64,000 bases of DNA from Sapria himalayana. Taxonomy: Eukaryota; Streptophyta; Magnoliopsida; Malpighiales; Rafflesiaceae. Every line of letters begins with the position of its first letter. Within the stretch, counting starts at the first letter, position 1. The stretch is from the NCBI GenBank assembly GCA_029783825.1, contig JAREIK010002629.1:113400-177399 (forward strand), given 5' to 3'. The translations under genes were made by a program, and so were the position numbers. Below, in pieces: positions 1 through 9,979 of this stretch. The notes under the pieces are model-generated. The model saw nothing but the letters and a program-made list of their open reading frames with translations. It was not told the DNA's origin and made no database searches.

Positions 1-80
1 ATTTTTTGATAAAAATTAAGTGTATGGAAGAGCTGATACAATTAGAAACTTAATGAGAAAACTTACTGGATGTTGCAGAG

Positions 81-191
81 ATGGCCAAGGATATCGGAGA
101 CGCGCTACTTGAAACCGAGCTGTTGGAAAAGGCCGAACGTTATGAAGAAGTCGTGCTCGTCTTTCTAGCGAGTCTTCATTTTATTAAATGA
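81..191 (+). pseudogene. GC-rich exon-like fragment, 36 codons
   Basis: I do not recognise this gene. A short open frame starts at an ATG at 81 and ends at a TGA at 189-191. The first 100 bases are much richer in G and C than the flanks and code for an acidic, helical stretch (ETELLEKAERYEEVV in the middle) typical of a TPR-like or helical-repeat protein. The bases just before it (TGTTGCAG at 71-78) resemble a 3' splice site, so it could be one exon or part of one. It lies on the inner side of a CACTA transposon end, so it may be a captured host-gene piece. It might also be the tail of a gene that begins left of the window. Function unknown. Confidence 0.35.
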
Positions 192-539
192 AGTTAAATA
201 TAATATTATATTAATCACATCATTTTATTAAATGACCTTGAATTTTCATATTATTATTATTTCTCTTAGGGATAAATTAAATATTAACAGATTAATTTTA
301 AAATTAAATATTATTACTTATTTTATAAATAAAAAATTCAAATTTGAATGTAAAAATATTTAATTTTTTATTAATTTGATCATAAGTTTCTTTTTATTTT
401 TAATAAATAATTTTCAACAAAAATTTGATAATGTTTTTATTAATCTAGAGTAAAATTTAAAATATTATTACTTATTTTACAAATAAAAAATACAAAAGAA
501 ATTAGTTCCAAATCAATAAATTCAAAATTAATTTTTTCA
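192..539. other. AT-rich stretch, no gene seen
   Basis: Very AT-rich sequence with short direct repeats of the type aaaattaaatattattactta (seen near 300 and 455). I see no coding signal. It probably belongs to the interior of the CACTA element whose end is at 801. Confidence 0.4.
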
Positions 540-801
540 CATCCATGACACTAATAAAAGTGACAAGGTTTTTTATTTTCAACTCTTTATTCCTTGGCAT
601 TTTTTAAGGAGTCAAGAAATTTTCTAACATATTAGTCTTAACCATGACACTTCTAGTAAGTGCCATAAAAACAAAAAATATGTTCCAAAAATTGATGTTT
701 TTAGAAAAATGTCATTAAATGTCTAATTTCAAATAGAATAATAACATTTTCTGAAAGCGTCGATGAATAAAACGTCATTAATTTGTAGTTTTGTTGTAGT
801 G
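540..801. mobile_element. CACTA (En/Spm-type) transposon terminus
   Basis: The segment ends at 790-801 with TTTGTTGTAGTG, the reverse complement of the CACTACAA-type terminal inverted repeat that defines plant CACTA transposons. Inside the end there are repeated short motifs in both orientations (TGACACT, AAGTGACA, CATGACACTT, AACGTCATTAA, TGTCATTAAA), as expected for subterminal transposase-binding repeats. The other terminus is not in the window, so the element extends left. The 3-bp target duplication would be CTC (802-804) on this side. No transposase coding sequence is visible, so this is either a non-autonomous element or only its edge. Confidence 0.6.
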
Positions 802-999
802 CTCTGAACATGTGAATATGCATGATGCATCCCTTGTGTATGCTATAAATGTCATTGATAAAAAAAATAATCATGTGAAAAAGGAACCTCCAACCCCTTG
901 TAAACTCTAATAATAAAGCCTCAAAAAAGTGGAGACCTGTTAATTATAAATTTGATGGTAATTTATTGGAGTAGTTTATTCGCTAGAAACAGATTATTA

Positions 1000-1995
1000 G
1001 CTAACACTACTAAGTTATCCTACCTCCCTTCCAAACTACCCAACAATGACTATTTTGAAGAGCATGAATTACTCCATGGAATATAACATTGGAAGAACTG
1101 TTTGGTAGGATATTTTATAACAAGAAATCACAGACAACTCTTGCTAAAGAGGTTCATGGAGGAGCAATGGAAAGTAACCCCTAAAGTGATCCAGCACCCA
1201 AGTGGCTGGATGATTTTTAAATTTATAAATTCCAATGAAATGTAGGAGGCTCTCAAATTTGGTTTGTTTCTAGTATTTGGCCGACCACTTTATATTAAAC
1301 CACTTCTAGTTAGTTTTTGTTACGGATTAAAAAAGATGGTAAAGCATCCGATATGGGTTAAGCTTCCTAATTTCCTAATTTGCCTCTGGAACCCAATGGG
1401 GCTAAGCAAAGTGGCTAGCAGCCTTGGACAGTCACTACATATAGATAAATTGACATCAAATGTATCAAAAATAGAATTTGCAAGAGTACTAGTGGAAATT
1501 GATTTAAATGTGGAACTTATAGATGAAATCTCTCTAAATTTCTTAGATGGATCTAAAATATGTCAACCGGTAATATATGAAAATCTCCCTCCATATTATA
1601 AATCTTATTCTATATTTAGGCATTTGATAAGTGACTGCCATATAAAGAATAAAAAGTAGGAGATGAAGATGAGGATTCTCCAACAAGCCTGACAGCTTCA
1701 AACTGTCCAGAGAAAGAGGAGGAAAGGAGCTCTCCACCGGAAGAAGGTCAATGTCAACTTGAAGACTCACCAAGAGAGGAAATCCTAGCTATTCAATCAA
1801 AGTTAAATAATGAAATAGGCCAAAATGATGAAGAAAATGAAGATTTCACTATGGTAAAAGCAAAGAAGAAAAAGAAGGATCAAAGTAGTACAAGGTAGGG
1901 CCCTTCACCGAACCTTAGAAATAAAAGTAAGATAAAAAATGGCATTCAAGGGCACTGCCCCAAATGGGCCAGCAAAATGAGTATTTAGGGGTCCT
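1000..1995 (+). pseudogene. LINE ORF1 remnant (DUF4283 plus zinc-knuckle type)
   Basis: This is the nucleic-acid-binding protein of plant L1 elements, which coats the RNA. From about 1000 the frame gives a DUF4283-like domain (CLVGYFITRNHR, then GRPLYIKPL near 1280). It continues in the uninterrupted stretch 1264-1659 with PIWVKLPNFLICLWNP, DKLTSN, FARVLVEIDL and a decayed knuckle (FRHLISDCH). After 1660 comes an acidic and lysine-rich tail (NDEENEDFTMVKAKKKKK near 1850), also typical of the family. Stop codons interrupt it near 1085 and 1245, among others. Family knowledge gives the role; the residues named are visible in the translation. Confidence 0.7.
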
Positions 1996-1999
1996 CAAC

Positions 2000-2299
2000 C
2001 CCTCAAAAAATGAGGTTTTGAAGTTATATGTTTTCTATTGAAGGTTTTTCTTATGGAGTTTTGGAGGGTGGAATAGAGAGAAGACAATCAAACTCTCCCA
2101 TTTATATTTTCTAAGGGATTTTTGGGGATAGGTGGGGGCACCTCTAGGTGTGATGGCCTTATGATTGATGGCATGGTTTTCTTTGGATTACAAAATACCC
2201 CTTGGGAAAAATAGGCAAGCTACATGCTACCTGAATTTTAATACGAAAATCTAAAAACATATGTATTATGTGAGTGCATGTATAAGGAACCCCCAAGAA
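2000..2299 (+). other. Interval after LINE ORF1, no recognised gene
   Basis: Non-coding or unrecognised sequence following the lysine-rich tail of ORF1. It is slightly G-rich for the window and shows no convincing domain. Confidence 0.4.
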
Positions 2300-2350
2300 C
2301 CCAGAATAGCCCTACAACTAGCATTTTCCCAGTTGTAGGGCTATTCTGGG
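2300..2350. repeat. Perfect 20-bp inverted repeat, 11-bp loop
   Basis: The left arm 2300-2319 (CCCAGAATAGCCCTACAACT) is exactly complementary to 2331-2350, separated by an 11-base loop. There is not one mismatch in an otherwise heavily mutated element. The arms are GC-balanced, so a transcript would fold into a stable hairpin. It could be a recent palindromic insertion, a small structured RNA, or foldback filler DNA. Confidence 0.9.
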
Positions 2351-2399
2351 GGATAAAAAAACAAGTTGTAATGAATTTGTGAGTGTACTACCAATAAAG

Positions 2400-3279
2400 A
2401 TGGTTGGTTCTTGATCTTGGGGGGCAAGCTAGTAAGAATGCATGGTTGGTAGTGTGCTATATACATGAAATTTTACAAAAATATAACCATGGGGATGCAA
2501 TGTCAATGTGTATGGATCTTATGGGTGACAGATGCCTTCAAATGAAATTCTATCTAAATAAAAAATGTTTATGCCCACTATCTGATATGAATGACTGCAT
2601 AGGGATTTCTTAGATTTTAATCATCCATGGTAGGGTGGTATATGTTCTGGAATTATTTTATGTAAGTTTCATGTAGTTCTGGAGTTGTATGCAAGCTGGT
2701 AATTCTTGTGTAATTGAGATATTGGGAATATTCTTGAATATAAGGAGTGAGGTATCACCATGTGAGAGATGGGCGGTGCATTATAAGGGTAGCCTAAGTT
2801 TTGCAATTATTGGAGCATGTAAGGAGATTGCATGCTCTGAAGAATATCATATAGATGCAAAGCTGAGTATAACTCATAAGTATTATGAAAAAAAGATAAG
2901 CCAATTTATTCGCTTCCTGGAATATGATAAATTGGGTTTCTTCGATACGTATGAATGCATGAAGATCTTTTGGGTTTCTTTCATGCATGGTAGGGTGGAA
3001 TATGTGCTAGTACCAATGCAATATGGGATTTGTAAAGGGGCTGAACACCCAAATGTATTTATTGGGAATCTCTCAAATGTAATGAGTGAGGTATCAGTTG
3101 ATGAGAGAAGGAAAATACATTGTATGGGTAGTCTAGAAATAATGGGTAAATGTAAGGAAAATGCATGCTATGATGAGGGATACGTAACTACAAATCAGAT
3201 TATAATGCACGAGCATTACGAAGAGAGGACAAGTCAAAACTTTTATGAAGATAACATCCTAGAATATAAGAGAGTTTAA
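2400..3279 (+). repeat. About 360-bp tandem duplication between LINE ORFs, with an unknown ORF
   Basis: Sequence around 2581-2640 matches 2941-3000 at an offset of exactly 360 bases (CATGGTAGGGTGG occurs at 2626 and 2986). Similarity continues downstream at a slightly smaller offset: GAGTGAGGTATCA occurs near 2745 and near 3084. An open frame at 2689-3279 (196 codons) spans the second half and therefore contains two related blocks of about 110 residues, recognisable by SEVS, GSL, CKE and ACS/ACYD in the same order. A weaker earlier copy may start near 2400. I recognise no domain. It sits where plant L1 elements normally have only a short spacer, just before the endonuclease. Confidence 0.65.
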
Positions 3280-3790
3280 TTACTCACTAAAGCACAAAGA
3301 TATCCTCGGGCTCTTCAAGGCCTATAGGATAAATGTCTTTGTAATCATTGAAGCCAAGTTAAATTGTGAAAAAATGGCTTGACTCATGAAAACAAAGTTC
3401 AAGAGTTTTAAAGCTCTTGATAATTTTTCCACTCATAGGAATGGCAAAATCTTGATCCCGTGGGATATTGAGAAAGGGATATCTTACAAAATATTTTTGA
3501 TATATGGTCTTCACTCTATCTCAAGTAGAAAGGCCCTATGGAAAAATCTAATAGACGAAGGAAAGGTGCACTCCTCTACATTGGTCATATTAGGAGACTT
3601 TATATCTTCGCTATCTGGATTGGATAGAGTGGGAGGAAGAGTAGTAACAAACTATGAGTACCAAGATTTCCTTAATTGCACCTCTATGTTAAATCTAGAA
3701 GATATACCCACCTTTGGAAACTTCTTCAATTGGACTAATGATAGAATCTCTAGTAAACTAGATAGAGCAATGGTGAATTATGAATAGAGA
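3280..3790 (+). pseudogene. LINE ORF2 endonuclease remnant
   Basis: This is the apurinic-type endonuclease that nicks the target site for LINE insertion. The first part (about 3290-3385) gives a frame resembling the family's N-terminal segment (NVFVIIEAKLN). The open stretch 3386-3787 carries the C-terminal half: HRNGKILIPWD, then YGLHSISSRKALWKNLI, the catalytic-loop block LVILGDFISSL (the family has GDFN, so the Asn has changed to Ile), then DRVGGRVVTNYEYQDF, and finally FFNWTN and SKLDRAMVN. The order and spacing fit plant L1 endonucleases. The change in the GDFN motif and a stop before 3386 show that it is inactive. Confidence 0.78.
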
Positions 3791-4490
3791 AACTTGCGAT
3801 TGAATTGTCACACAAGATTTTTAACCCCAGGAATCTTTTTCAATCACTACTTGATGTTATTAACTATGGAAGCTAATGATAAAGAAAGAAAGATTTCTTT
3901 CAAATTCTGTAATATGTGGCTCTCTCACAAAGAGTTCACTCCCACACTTCAGAGAAGCTGGAAGAAAAACATTTGAAGGTCCTTCATGTTTCTGCTAGTC
4001 AAAAAGTTGAAAATTTTGAAGGAACCCTTGAGAAGTTTGAATGAAAAACATTATGCTCACATCAACACAAGGGTGGCTCTCACTAGAAAAGCCCTTCAAG
4101 AATTCCAAACAAATATTCTACAGTGCCCAACTCAAGCCCTGAAAGATGAGGAATTTACTACCAAAACACACATAAGAAAACTTGAAGAGGTGGAACTATC
4201 TTTCCTAATGCAAAAATTAACTATATTAAGCATGGTGATAGATGTGCAAAGTTCTTTCATGCCCTTATGAGCTCCAAAATATAGAAAAGTAAAATTGTGA
4301 CTATAGTAAGGAAGACGGAAGCCACACAACATCAAAAGAGAATATTGTGGAGGCCTTCATCACATAATATAAGGGGTTGTTAGGCAATTCAAGTAACATT
4401 GAGAAAATAAATGAGGAAATCCTAGGAGGAGGTAGAACATTTTAGGTTGAAGACCATAAATTTCTTTCATTATCCTTCACCCCTAAAGAG
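3791..4490 (+). pseudogene. LINE ORF2 linker between endonuclease and RT
   Basis: Two open pieces (3794-3976 and 3986-4270) continue ORF2. The residues FKFCNMWLSHKEF and, in the second piece, VKKLKILKEPLRSLN followed by a helical acidic stretch are characteristic of the segment that joins endonuclease to reverse transcriptase in plant L1 elements. A frameshift or stop separates the two pieces, and the frame is lost again from 4270 to about 4490. Confidence 0.65.
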
Positions 4491-4494
4491 ATAA

Positions 4495-5450
4495 AAGAAG
4501 TGCTCTTTACGGTGGGCAATTCTAAATCACTGAGTCCATATGGATATACTTCAAAATTCAATAAATTTGCATGGAACAAAAATGGTATTGACATTGTTAA
4601 AGCTATAAATAGCTTCTTCCACTCTAGAAGAATGTTGAAACAAATAAAATATGCCTATATATCCTTGATACCAAAATCTTCGCATGCATAGACAGTTAAA
4701 GATTATAGGCCTATATAATGATGTAATGTGATTTATAAGATCAATAATAAACTTATAGCATCCCAACTGAAATTGGTGATGGGTGGCATAATAAATCTGG
4801 CTCAAGGAGCCTACATAAAGGAGAGACTAATTTTGGATAATTTTTGCTTTTGAATCAGGAAATATGCAAGAAAAAAAATTTCTTCAAGATAATTCCTCAA
4901 AATATACATACAAAAAGCATTTGATTCAGTAGAATAGAAATTCTTGAGAGAACTTCTTAATGGACTAAACTTTCCGAAAGGATTAACTAAGATCATATAT
5001 GAATGCATAAGTACCACATCTTACTCTATTGCCACAAACAGACAACTCCATGGATTCTTTAAATGTTATAGAGGCCTAAGGCAAGGAAATCCTTTTTCTT
5101 CTTACCTTTTCACCCTATGTATGGAATATCTTGCAAGATAGTTGACTACTGCAACACTTTCAGAATCTTTCTCATTCCATCCGAGATGTGCACCACTGAA
5201 GATATCTTATCTTATGTATGCAGAAGATCTCATCATCTTCTCTAGAGGAGAATTTGCATCTATAAGCACAATTTTTGGGGTATTGAATAATTTCTCGCTA
5301 ATCTCAGTTTTGAATATTAGCTCCTCCAAGTTGAATATCTTCTTTGGAGAAGTAGGCCAAAAGCTTAAAGAAGAAATTGTGGAATTTTCTGGATACAAAT
5401 AGGGCACCCTCCCCTTTCTCTTCATTGGGGTTCCACTATCTTCAAGCTGC
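4495..5450 (+). pseudogene. LINE ORF2 reverse transcriptase remnant
   Basis: This is the reverse transcriptase that copies LINE RNA at the nicked target. Visible blocks in order: LFTVGNSKSLSPYGYTS (4500), YISLIPKS and KDYRPI (4650-4715), AFDSVE (near 4920, first catalytic Asp region), the palm segment LRQGNPFSSYLFTLCMEYL (5079-5135), and the catalytic box LMYAEDLIIFSR (5210-5250), where the usual FADD/YADD has become YAED. After the box comes FSLISVLNISSSKLNIFF. Stops break the frame at 4690, 4720, 4852 and 5142, among other places. The mutated catalytic box alone would abolish activity. Confidence 0.8.
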
Positions 5451-5689
5451 TTAATAACATCTCAATTCTCTATTCTATTGAAAAAAAAATTACCTCAACC
5501 ATTCGCCAACAGGCGGTGAAAATTCTTTCAATAGCAAGAAGATTAGAATTCCTTCGCACAGTAATACAAGGCATTGAAGGATATTGGTTCTTGTTATTCC
5601 TTCTGCCAAATTATATTATAAATGCTATTGATAACACTTGCAGAAGATTTTTATAGGATGAACCCAAAACCAGAAGAAATAGGCCCAAA

Positions 5690-6540
5690 GTCAAATGGGC
5701 CAAAGTATGCTTGTCAACTTGCTTTGGAGGCATTGGTATCCTTAATATCTTCATATGGAATAAAATAATTTTTATCAAAACCCTTTGGAGGATAAATAGA
5801 AAGACACACTTTGGATTAAGTGGGTCTATCATTTCTACCTTAACTCCCAAGATATATGAGATTACTAGAATCTCAAAGAAGATCCTCCTTATTAGAAAAC
5901 CCTAATTTTGATTAGGGACATCTTTATTGGGAAGGTGGGTTTAAAGAAATAGACAAAGGAGTTGCTTGATAGGTAGGGTGAAAATGGGAGATTAATATCT
6001 GAAGCATATAATTATCTCATGGGAATCTGCAACAAAAAAGAAAAATCTTGGATAAAAATTATATGGATGAAACACCATGTGCCTAAACATGCAATATATC
6101 TTTGGATCGCTAAGCACAAAAGGTTTAGAACAAATGATCAAGCATTTTCAACACCTAAAAACACAAACTATGAATTATGCACTCTTGCTGAATCTATGGA
6201 CCATATATTCTTTAATTACGGCTATTCAAATGTAATATGAAATAAACTCAAAGGCTGGATAGGAGTCAAAGGTAATGCAGATTCTTTAGCTACTATTTTC
6301 AAAGATAAAGGCCAATCATGAAAGGATAGCCCAAAGAACACTATTTGAAAAGCAACTTTCACAACTGTCATATACTATATCTAGATAGAGAGAAATAGAA
6401 GACTATTTGAAGGTAAAGCTCAGGATGCTGGAAATTTAGTTAGGAAGATTAAAATAGAAATTTATATTATTTTAGGAAAAGAATATAGTAGTTTGTATAG
6501 AAATTTTGATAGTTGTATTTTTATTACTTATCAAAAAAAC
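5690..6540 (+). pseudogene. LINE ORF2 C-terminal zf-RVT remnant and 3' end
   Basis: The C-terminal part of plant L1 ORF2 is a reverse-transcriptase-associated zinc-binding domain. An open piece 5711-5905 gives GGIGILNIFIWNK and LWRINRKTHF. The piece 6019-6240 gives WIKIIWMKHHVPKHAIYLWIA, then the domain's Cys/His stretch (NYELCTLAESMDHIFFNYGYS), in which one Cys is lost. After a stop the frame continues as NKLKGWIGVKG. The tail to 6540 is AT-rich and ends in a short A-run, the expected LINE 3' end. Confidence 0.68.
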
Positions 6541-7570
6541 ACTCTAGGATAGCTTTTCATTATTTTCTATCAAAATTGGATCATTCTCATGGCTTGCTTC
6601 TTTTGAACATCATTTAATGTGTGTCTACTCTATGAAAGCAAAACTTTTTTAAGTGTAACAGTACTATATTTGGCTGCAGTTTCATTATTTACTCTTTTTA
6701 ACATAGTTTTCATGGTATTGTGTTGAGCTACAACTTCTCCCTTTAGCTTCTAAAACTTCAAAGTCATGAAGCTATTAAAAGTCATAATTTTTATCACTAC
6801 TTTATCATTATTTTTCTCTTTATTCACTTTATGTGTAATCTGTAATTTATCATCTCCATTTTTTAAATAATTGTGCATAGAGAAATTGGGATTTTTGTTC
6901 TTCCTTTTTTCATCATCTTTGGAGTAGTTTTATCTACTGTTTTATTAAGTTTCAACTTTGAAGAATGTCATGACTACATGGTAGTCATCTTCATTACTTT
7001 CAACTCTATCTTTTTTGTGCCTCTAGATTTCTTCTTCTTTATTATCTCCTTGATTTTTTTAGGCTGGTAATCTCTTACAAAGCCTTTCTATTAAAATTCG
7101 ATTAATTGTTGTATTTCTATTTGGATGAGATTATCTATCTTTCAAGAAACTTTTATCAATCAAGGTTTGTCTGATGGCCAAGAATGGTATCCAGAGATCA
7201 ATGGAGCATATTGATCTTCTTCTATATTATATACAATAAAATCCATGAAAAAAATAAATATACTAACCTTAATCAATATATCTTAAATAATACCAATTAG
7301 ATAATCAATAAATCCACCATTTGGAGTGAGAGATAGGTTAGAGTGAGAAAGGTTGGAGTGATTTCACTCAGTTTCAATCTTTGTGCTATCATTAAAGTCA
7401 TGAAGTTGATAATTGATCCTAAATCACAAAGTATTTTCCAAAATATATGCTTCCCATTCATACACAGCATAATAAACTTTTCGGATCCTTTAATTTGTTT
7501 AGGATGTTTCTTTGATTGATTCTACTATATGTCTCCATTATATTTATAGTTCTACATATCTTATTACTAC
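6541..7570 (-). pseudogene. G1 retroviral-type aspartic protease and post-protease module
   Basis: On the - strand, bases 7570-7140 read LNKLKDPKS, then (after a frameshift) LCDLGSIINFMTLMIAQRLKL and further on FIVYNIEEDQYAPLI. This is the Athila-type aspartic protease (family pattern DPGSF, C-DLGASINLMPL, ADFIVLDMEED). The catalytic Asp of the DLG motif survives but its context is altered. From about 7100 down to 6541 the sequence equals the post-protease module of G2. The + strand open frame at 6873-7070 is an antisense shadow of this region. Confidence 0.7.
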
Positions 7571-8793
7571 TTATTACATCCTCCATAAAAGTTACATAGT
7601 TGGGCATTTTGGATAATATTTTGACAATTGAATGTTAACTTATAGCTTTTGAAAAGCATTGAAAGATCTTTGAAATTATTCATCAATTTTTTCATTCATA
7701 AATAAAAAGATACACTGAGAGGAAGAGTATCTTTGGCATCATTCTCTATCATATTCTTTTTCCACTACTTTAGGTATCTCAATTTGCTCCACCATTTCAC
7801 CTTCGTCATCAATCATATTCATATTTGGGAATATGAGCTAGACATCAATCATAAATAAAAAGTCACTACACTATTAGTTATGACTTCCTTCATTTCATCT
7901 TTCTCCTCATATTACTCATCAAGCTCTTTTCTTCTTCTAAGAACTATAGACAAGCATTTCTTAAGGTCAGCCTAAATCATTCATGCTCTTCCCTTTTAAT
8001 GATAATGTTAGTTTTTCAATTTAATTTTTAATCCTACACATTATCATGTTCATATTTTCAAACTAGTCTTGTGCTACTCTATTTGGTGATCTTAAAAATC
8101 ATTTATTTGATTCATCTAGATTATTAGTGCAATAAACTTCTCATCCATGGATAACTTATTTTCTACTTTTTGGTGTTGGTAATTTGAGTTTTATCCTTCT
8201 TGATTATTATATCCAATTAAATTATGTCAAAGATTCTTTGAGACTTGGCCAATATTTTAGTGCCCACTATCATAGCTCTCATAAGAAATATTTAGTGTGT
8301 GGATATGTTAGTAATAGGTCGAATCACATGTCCTTTGCTTTGCAACTCATTGGCTTTGTTCACTTGATAAATTGGATAGAAAGTCTTTATTTATTGCATT
8401 GAAAAAATTGCAAGTTCTTTCAAACTTTTCATTTATCGTCATGGGCTTCCAACCTATTTATAATTGCCTCTATCTTAGCATTCAATATGGTGAGTTAGTT
8501 CAAATCCAAAACTCTAGTTTTTACACCCAAAGAAATGGTCATTTAGAGTTTGGTAGTTATTATTTGTTAACTCTTCAAAAAACAAATAAGCCTCCTCATG
8601 AGATTTTTTTTTCATGATCAAACTTTTTAGACCACATCAATAGTATATCTCATCATATAATTAAGCTCATTGTAGAAGGTTCAGGCTTGGAACCACAACT
8701 CAATCCTCTTGTTCATGATATCTCCCTAATAACTCATTAAAATGGGAAAACTTTGTGGGAAATCATATACAAGTTCATCTCAACTTTTAACTA
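7571..8793 (-). pseudogene. G1 gag remnant (Athila-like)
   Basis: The - strand from 8793 to about 8590 codes for the end of the retrotransposon gag domain, with the same degenerate block as in G2 at 18160-18300 (family pattern: FYNGL, then miDaa-GGslm-Kt-eeAy). Between 8590 and 7571 lie the variable and gag C-terminal parts, with many stops. Gag is the structural protein that packages the retroelement RNA. The + strand open frames at 8184-8402 and 8372-8617 are shadows of this region. Confidence 0.6.
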
Positions 8794-9325
8794 AATGATA
8801 ATTTACCTAACCAATTAGTAATTTACCTACCAACCAATTAGTAATTTATCTACTAACCAATCAAAAATTTACCTACTAATCAATTGGTAATTTACCTTCT
8901 AACTAATTAGTGATTTTAACTAACCAATTAATAATTTACCTACTAACCAATCGGTAATTTACATACTAACCAATCAGTAATTTACCTACTAAACAATCGG
9001 TAATTACCTACTAACCAATCAATAATTTATCTACTAACCAATCAGTTATTTACCTACTAACCAATCAGTTATTTACCTTCTAATCAATTTGTTATTTACT
9101 TACTAACCAATTTGTTATGCATCTACTAACCAATGGGTTATTTACCCATTAACCAATCAGTTATTTATCCACTAACCAATCAATTTTATACATACTAACC
9201 AATTTATTATTTACTTACTAACCAAATAGTTTATTTACCTACTAATCGATCAATTATTTACCTACTAGCCAATTGGTTATAAACCTACTAATCAATCAAT
9301 TATTTACCTACTAACTAATTAGCTG
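8785..9325. repeat. Minisatellite, about 23-bp unit containing ACCAAT
   Basis: More than 20 imperfect tandem copies of a unit close to TTTACCTACTAACCAATCAG. Each unit contains ACCAAT or a one-base variant, and unit length varies from 21 to 25 bases. It begins within the sequence that should be the middle of the G1 gag gene and ends at a boundary to unrelated sequence near 9330. I saw no other array of this unit in the window. Confidence 0.9.
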
Positions 9326-9509
9326 TTAGTGAGTAAATAATGTTTATTAGCTTGTTTGCTAATAATTGCGCATGATGACTAGCATTTGTTTGTGATGACT
9401 AGCATTAGTCTTGTTTCAAATTTTTATATTTCTAATTTTTATCTCATAAGCAACATAGTTTTGAAATTATCTTTATAGTTTGTAATTTAAATATTATGGC
9501 ATGAATACT
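9326..9509. other. Short flank shared with 36.4-36.6 kb
   Basis: Bases 9440-9500 are similar in the same orientation to 36470-36530 (ATCTCATA..., AAATTATCTTTAT-GTTTG). This shows that the two chromovirus copies (here and at 36.8 kb) sit in the same sequence context. No coding signal. Confidence 0.45.
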
Positions 9510-9878
9510 AAACATCCACATTCTTTGGATATTTGCATTAATGGAGAAACTATGGCATGAATAGCAAACAAAAAAAGATTTGCACATGGAAATTAGGAAA
9601 GTATTAAGGAATGATTTGCACATGGAATTAAAACTTCATTACATTCAAATGTGTTATAAATTTATCAAAGAGAGTCTATTTATAAGCCTTGTTCATTAAC
9701 TATAATTTATTATATTTTCATAATAGATAGATTTTTCCAATTCCTTATCAAATTTTCATAAGTGATCATTTTAAATTCTTATTAATTTTGAGATTTTTAC
9801 AAATTCATCCATAATAATTATGAGACATCTTTTTGAATTCATGAACATTAATTTTTCATTTCCCAAAAATATAACTCA
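9510..9878 (-). repeat. Chromovirus 3' LTR copy 1
   Basis: On the - strand the LTR starts TGAGTT at 9878, right after a purine-rich run (GAAGAAGCTAAGCGGC, a likely polypurine tract), and runs to about 9510. It matches the LTRs at 26268-26658 (+) and 36776-37125 (-). The lower end is diverged here, so its limit is approximate. Confidence 0.65.
9676..9684 (-). promoter_or_regulatory. TATA box of chromovirus LTR copy 1
   Basis: TATAAATAG on the - strand. It is conserved at the same place in the other two LTR copies (26466-26474 and 36957-36965), as expected for the LTR core promoter. Confidence 0.6.
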
Positions 9879-9979
9879 GCCGCTTAGCTTCTTCAACTAT
9901 CCTATTAATTATGAGATATTCAAGTTCATCACATGAATGTTAAAAATAAATGTCAACTGCATTAAACATCATGATATGT

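Larger units (their letters stand above)
950..6540 (+). mobile_element. Degenerate L1-type LINE retrotransposon
   Basis: A LINE copy lies on the + strand, in the order ORF1-like nucleic-acid-binding protein, endonuclease, reverse transcriptase and C-terminal zf-RVT domain. It has no LTRs and ends near 6540 in a short A-run (ATCAAAAAAAC). The reading frames contain many stops and small indels, so the copy is long dead. It abuts directly the - strand Athila-like remnant that starts at 6541, suggesting insertion into that element. The 5' limit is not defined: bases 802-950 show no clear similarity to anything I recognise. A 1.3-kb stretch between the ORFs (2000-3270) is unusual and is annotated separately. 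Confidence 0.8.
6541..8793 (-). mobile_element. Athila-like gag-protease element remnant G1
   Basis: Read on the - strand, this is a second copy of the internal region found on the + strand at 18.0-20.6 kb (G2). For example, 6545-6760 is the reverse complement of about 20390-20620 with scattered mismatches, and 8590-8793 matches 18010-18300 in the same way. The order on the - strand is gag end, gag C-terminus, protease and a downstream module. The upstream half of gag is missing: the minisatellite at 8785-9325 takes its place. The low-coordinate end touches the LINE. No reverse transcriptase or integrase is present. Confidence 0.75.

Noticed and set aside
6873..7070. Hydrophobic 65-residue open frame that looks like a membrane protein, similar to one at 19754-20149 on the - strand
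   Set aside because: Both are antisense to the same Athila-like protease and post-protease region, and the similarity follows from the inverted element copies.
8785..9325. CRISPR-like array
   Set aside because: Units are contiguous tandem repeats without unique spacers, and the sequence is from a plant genome.
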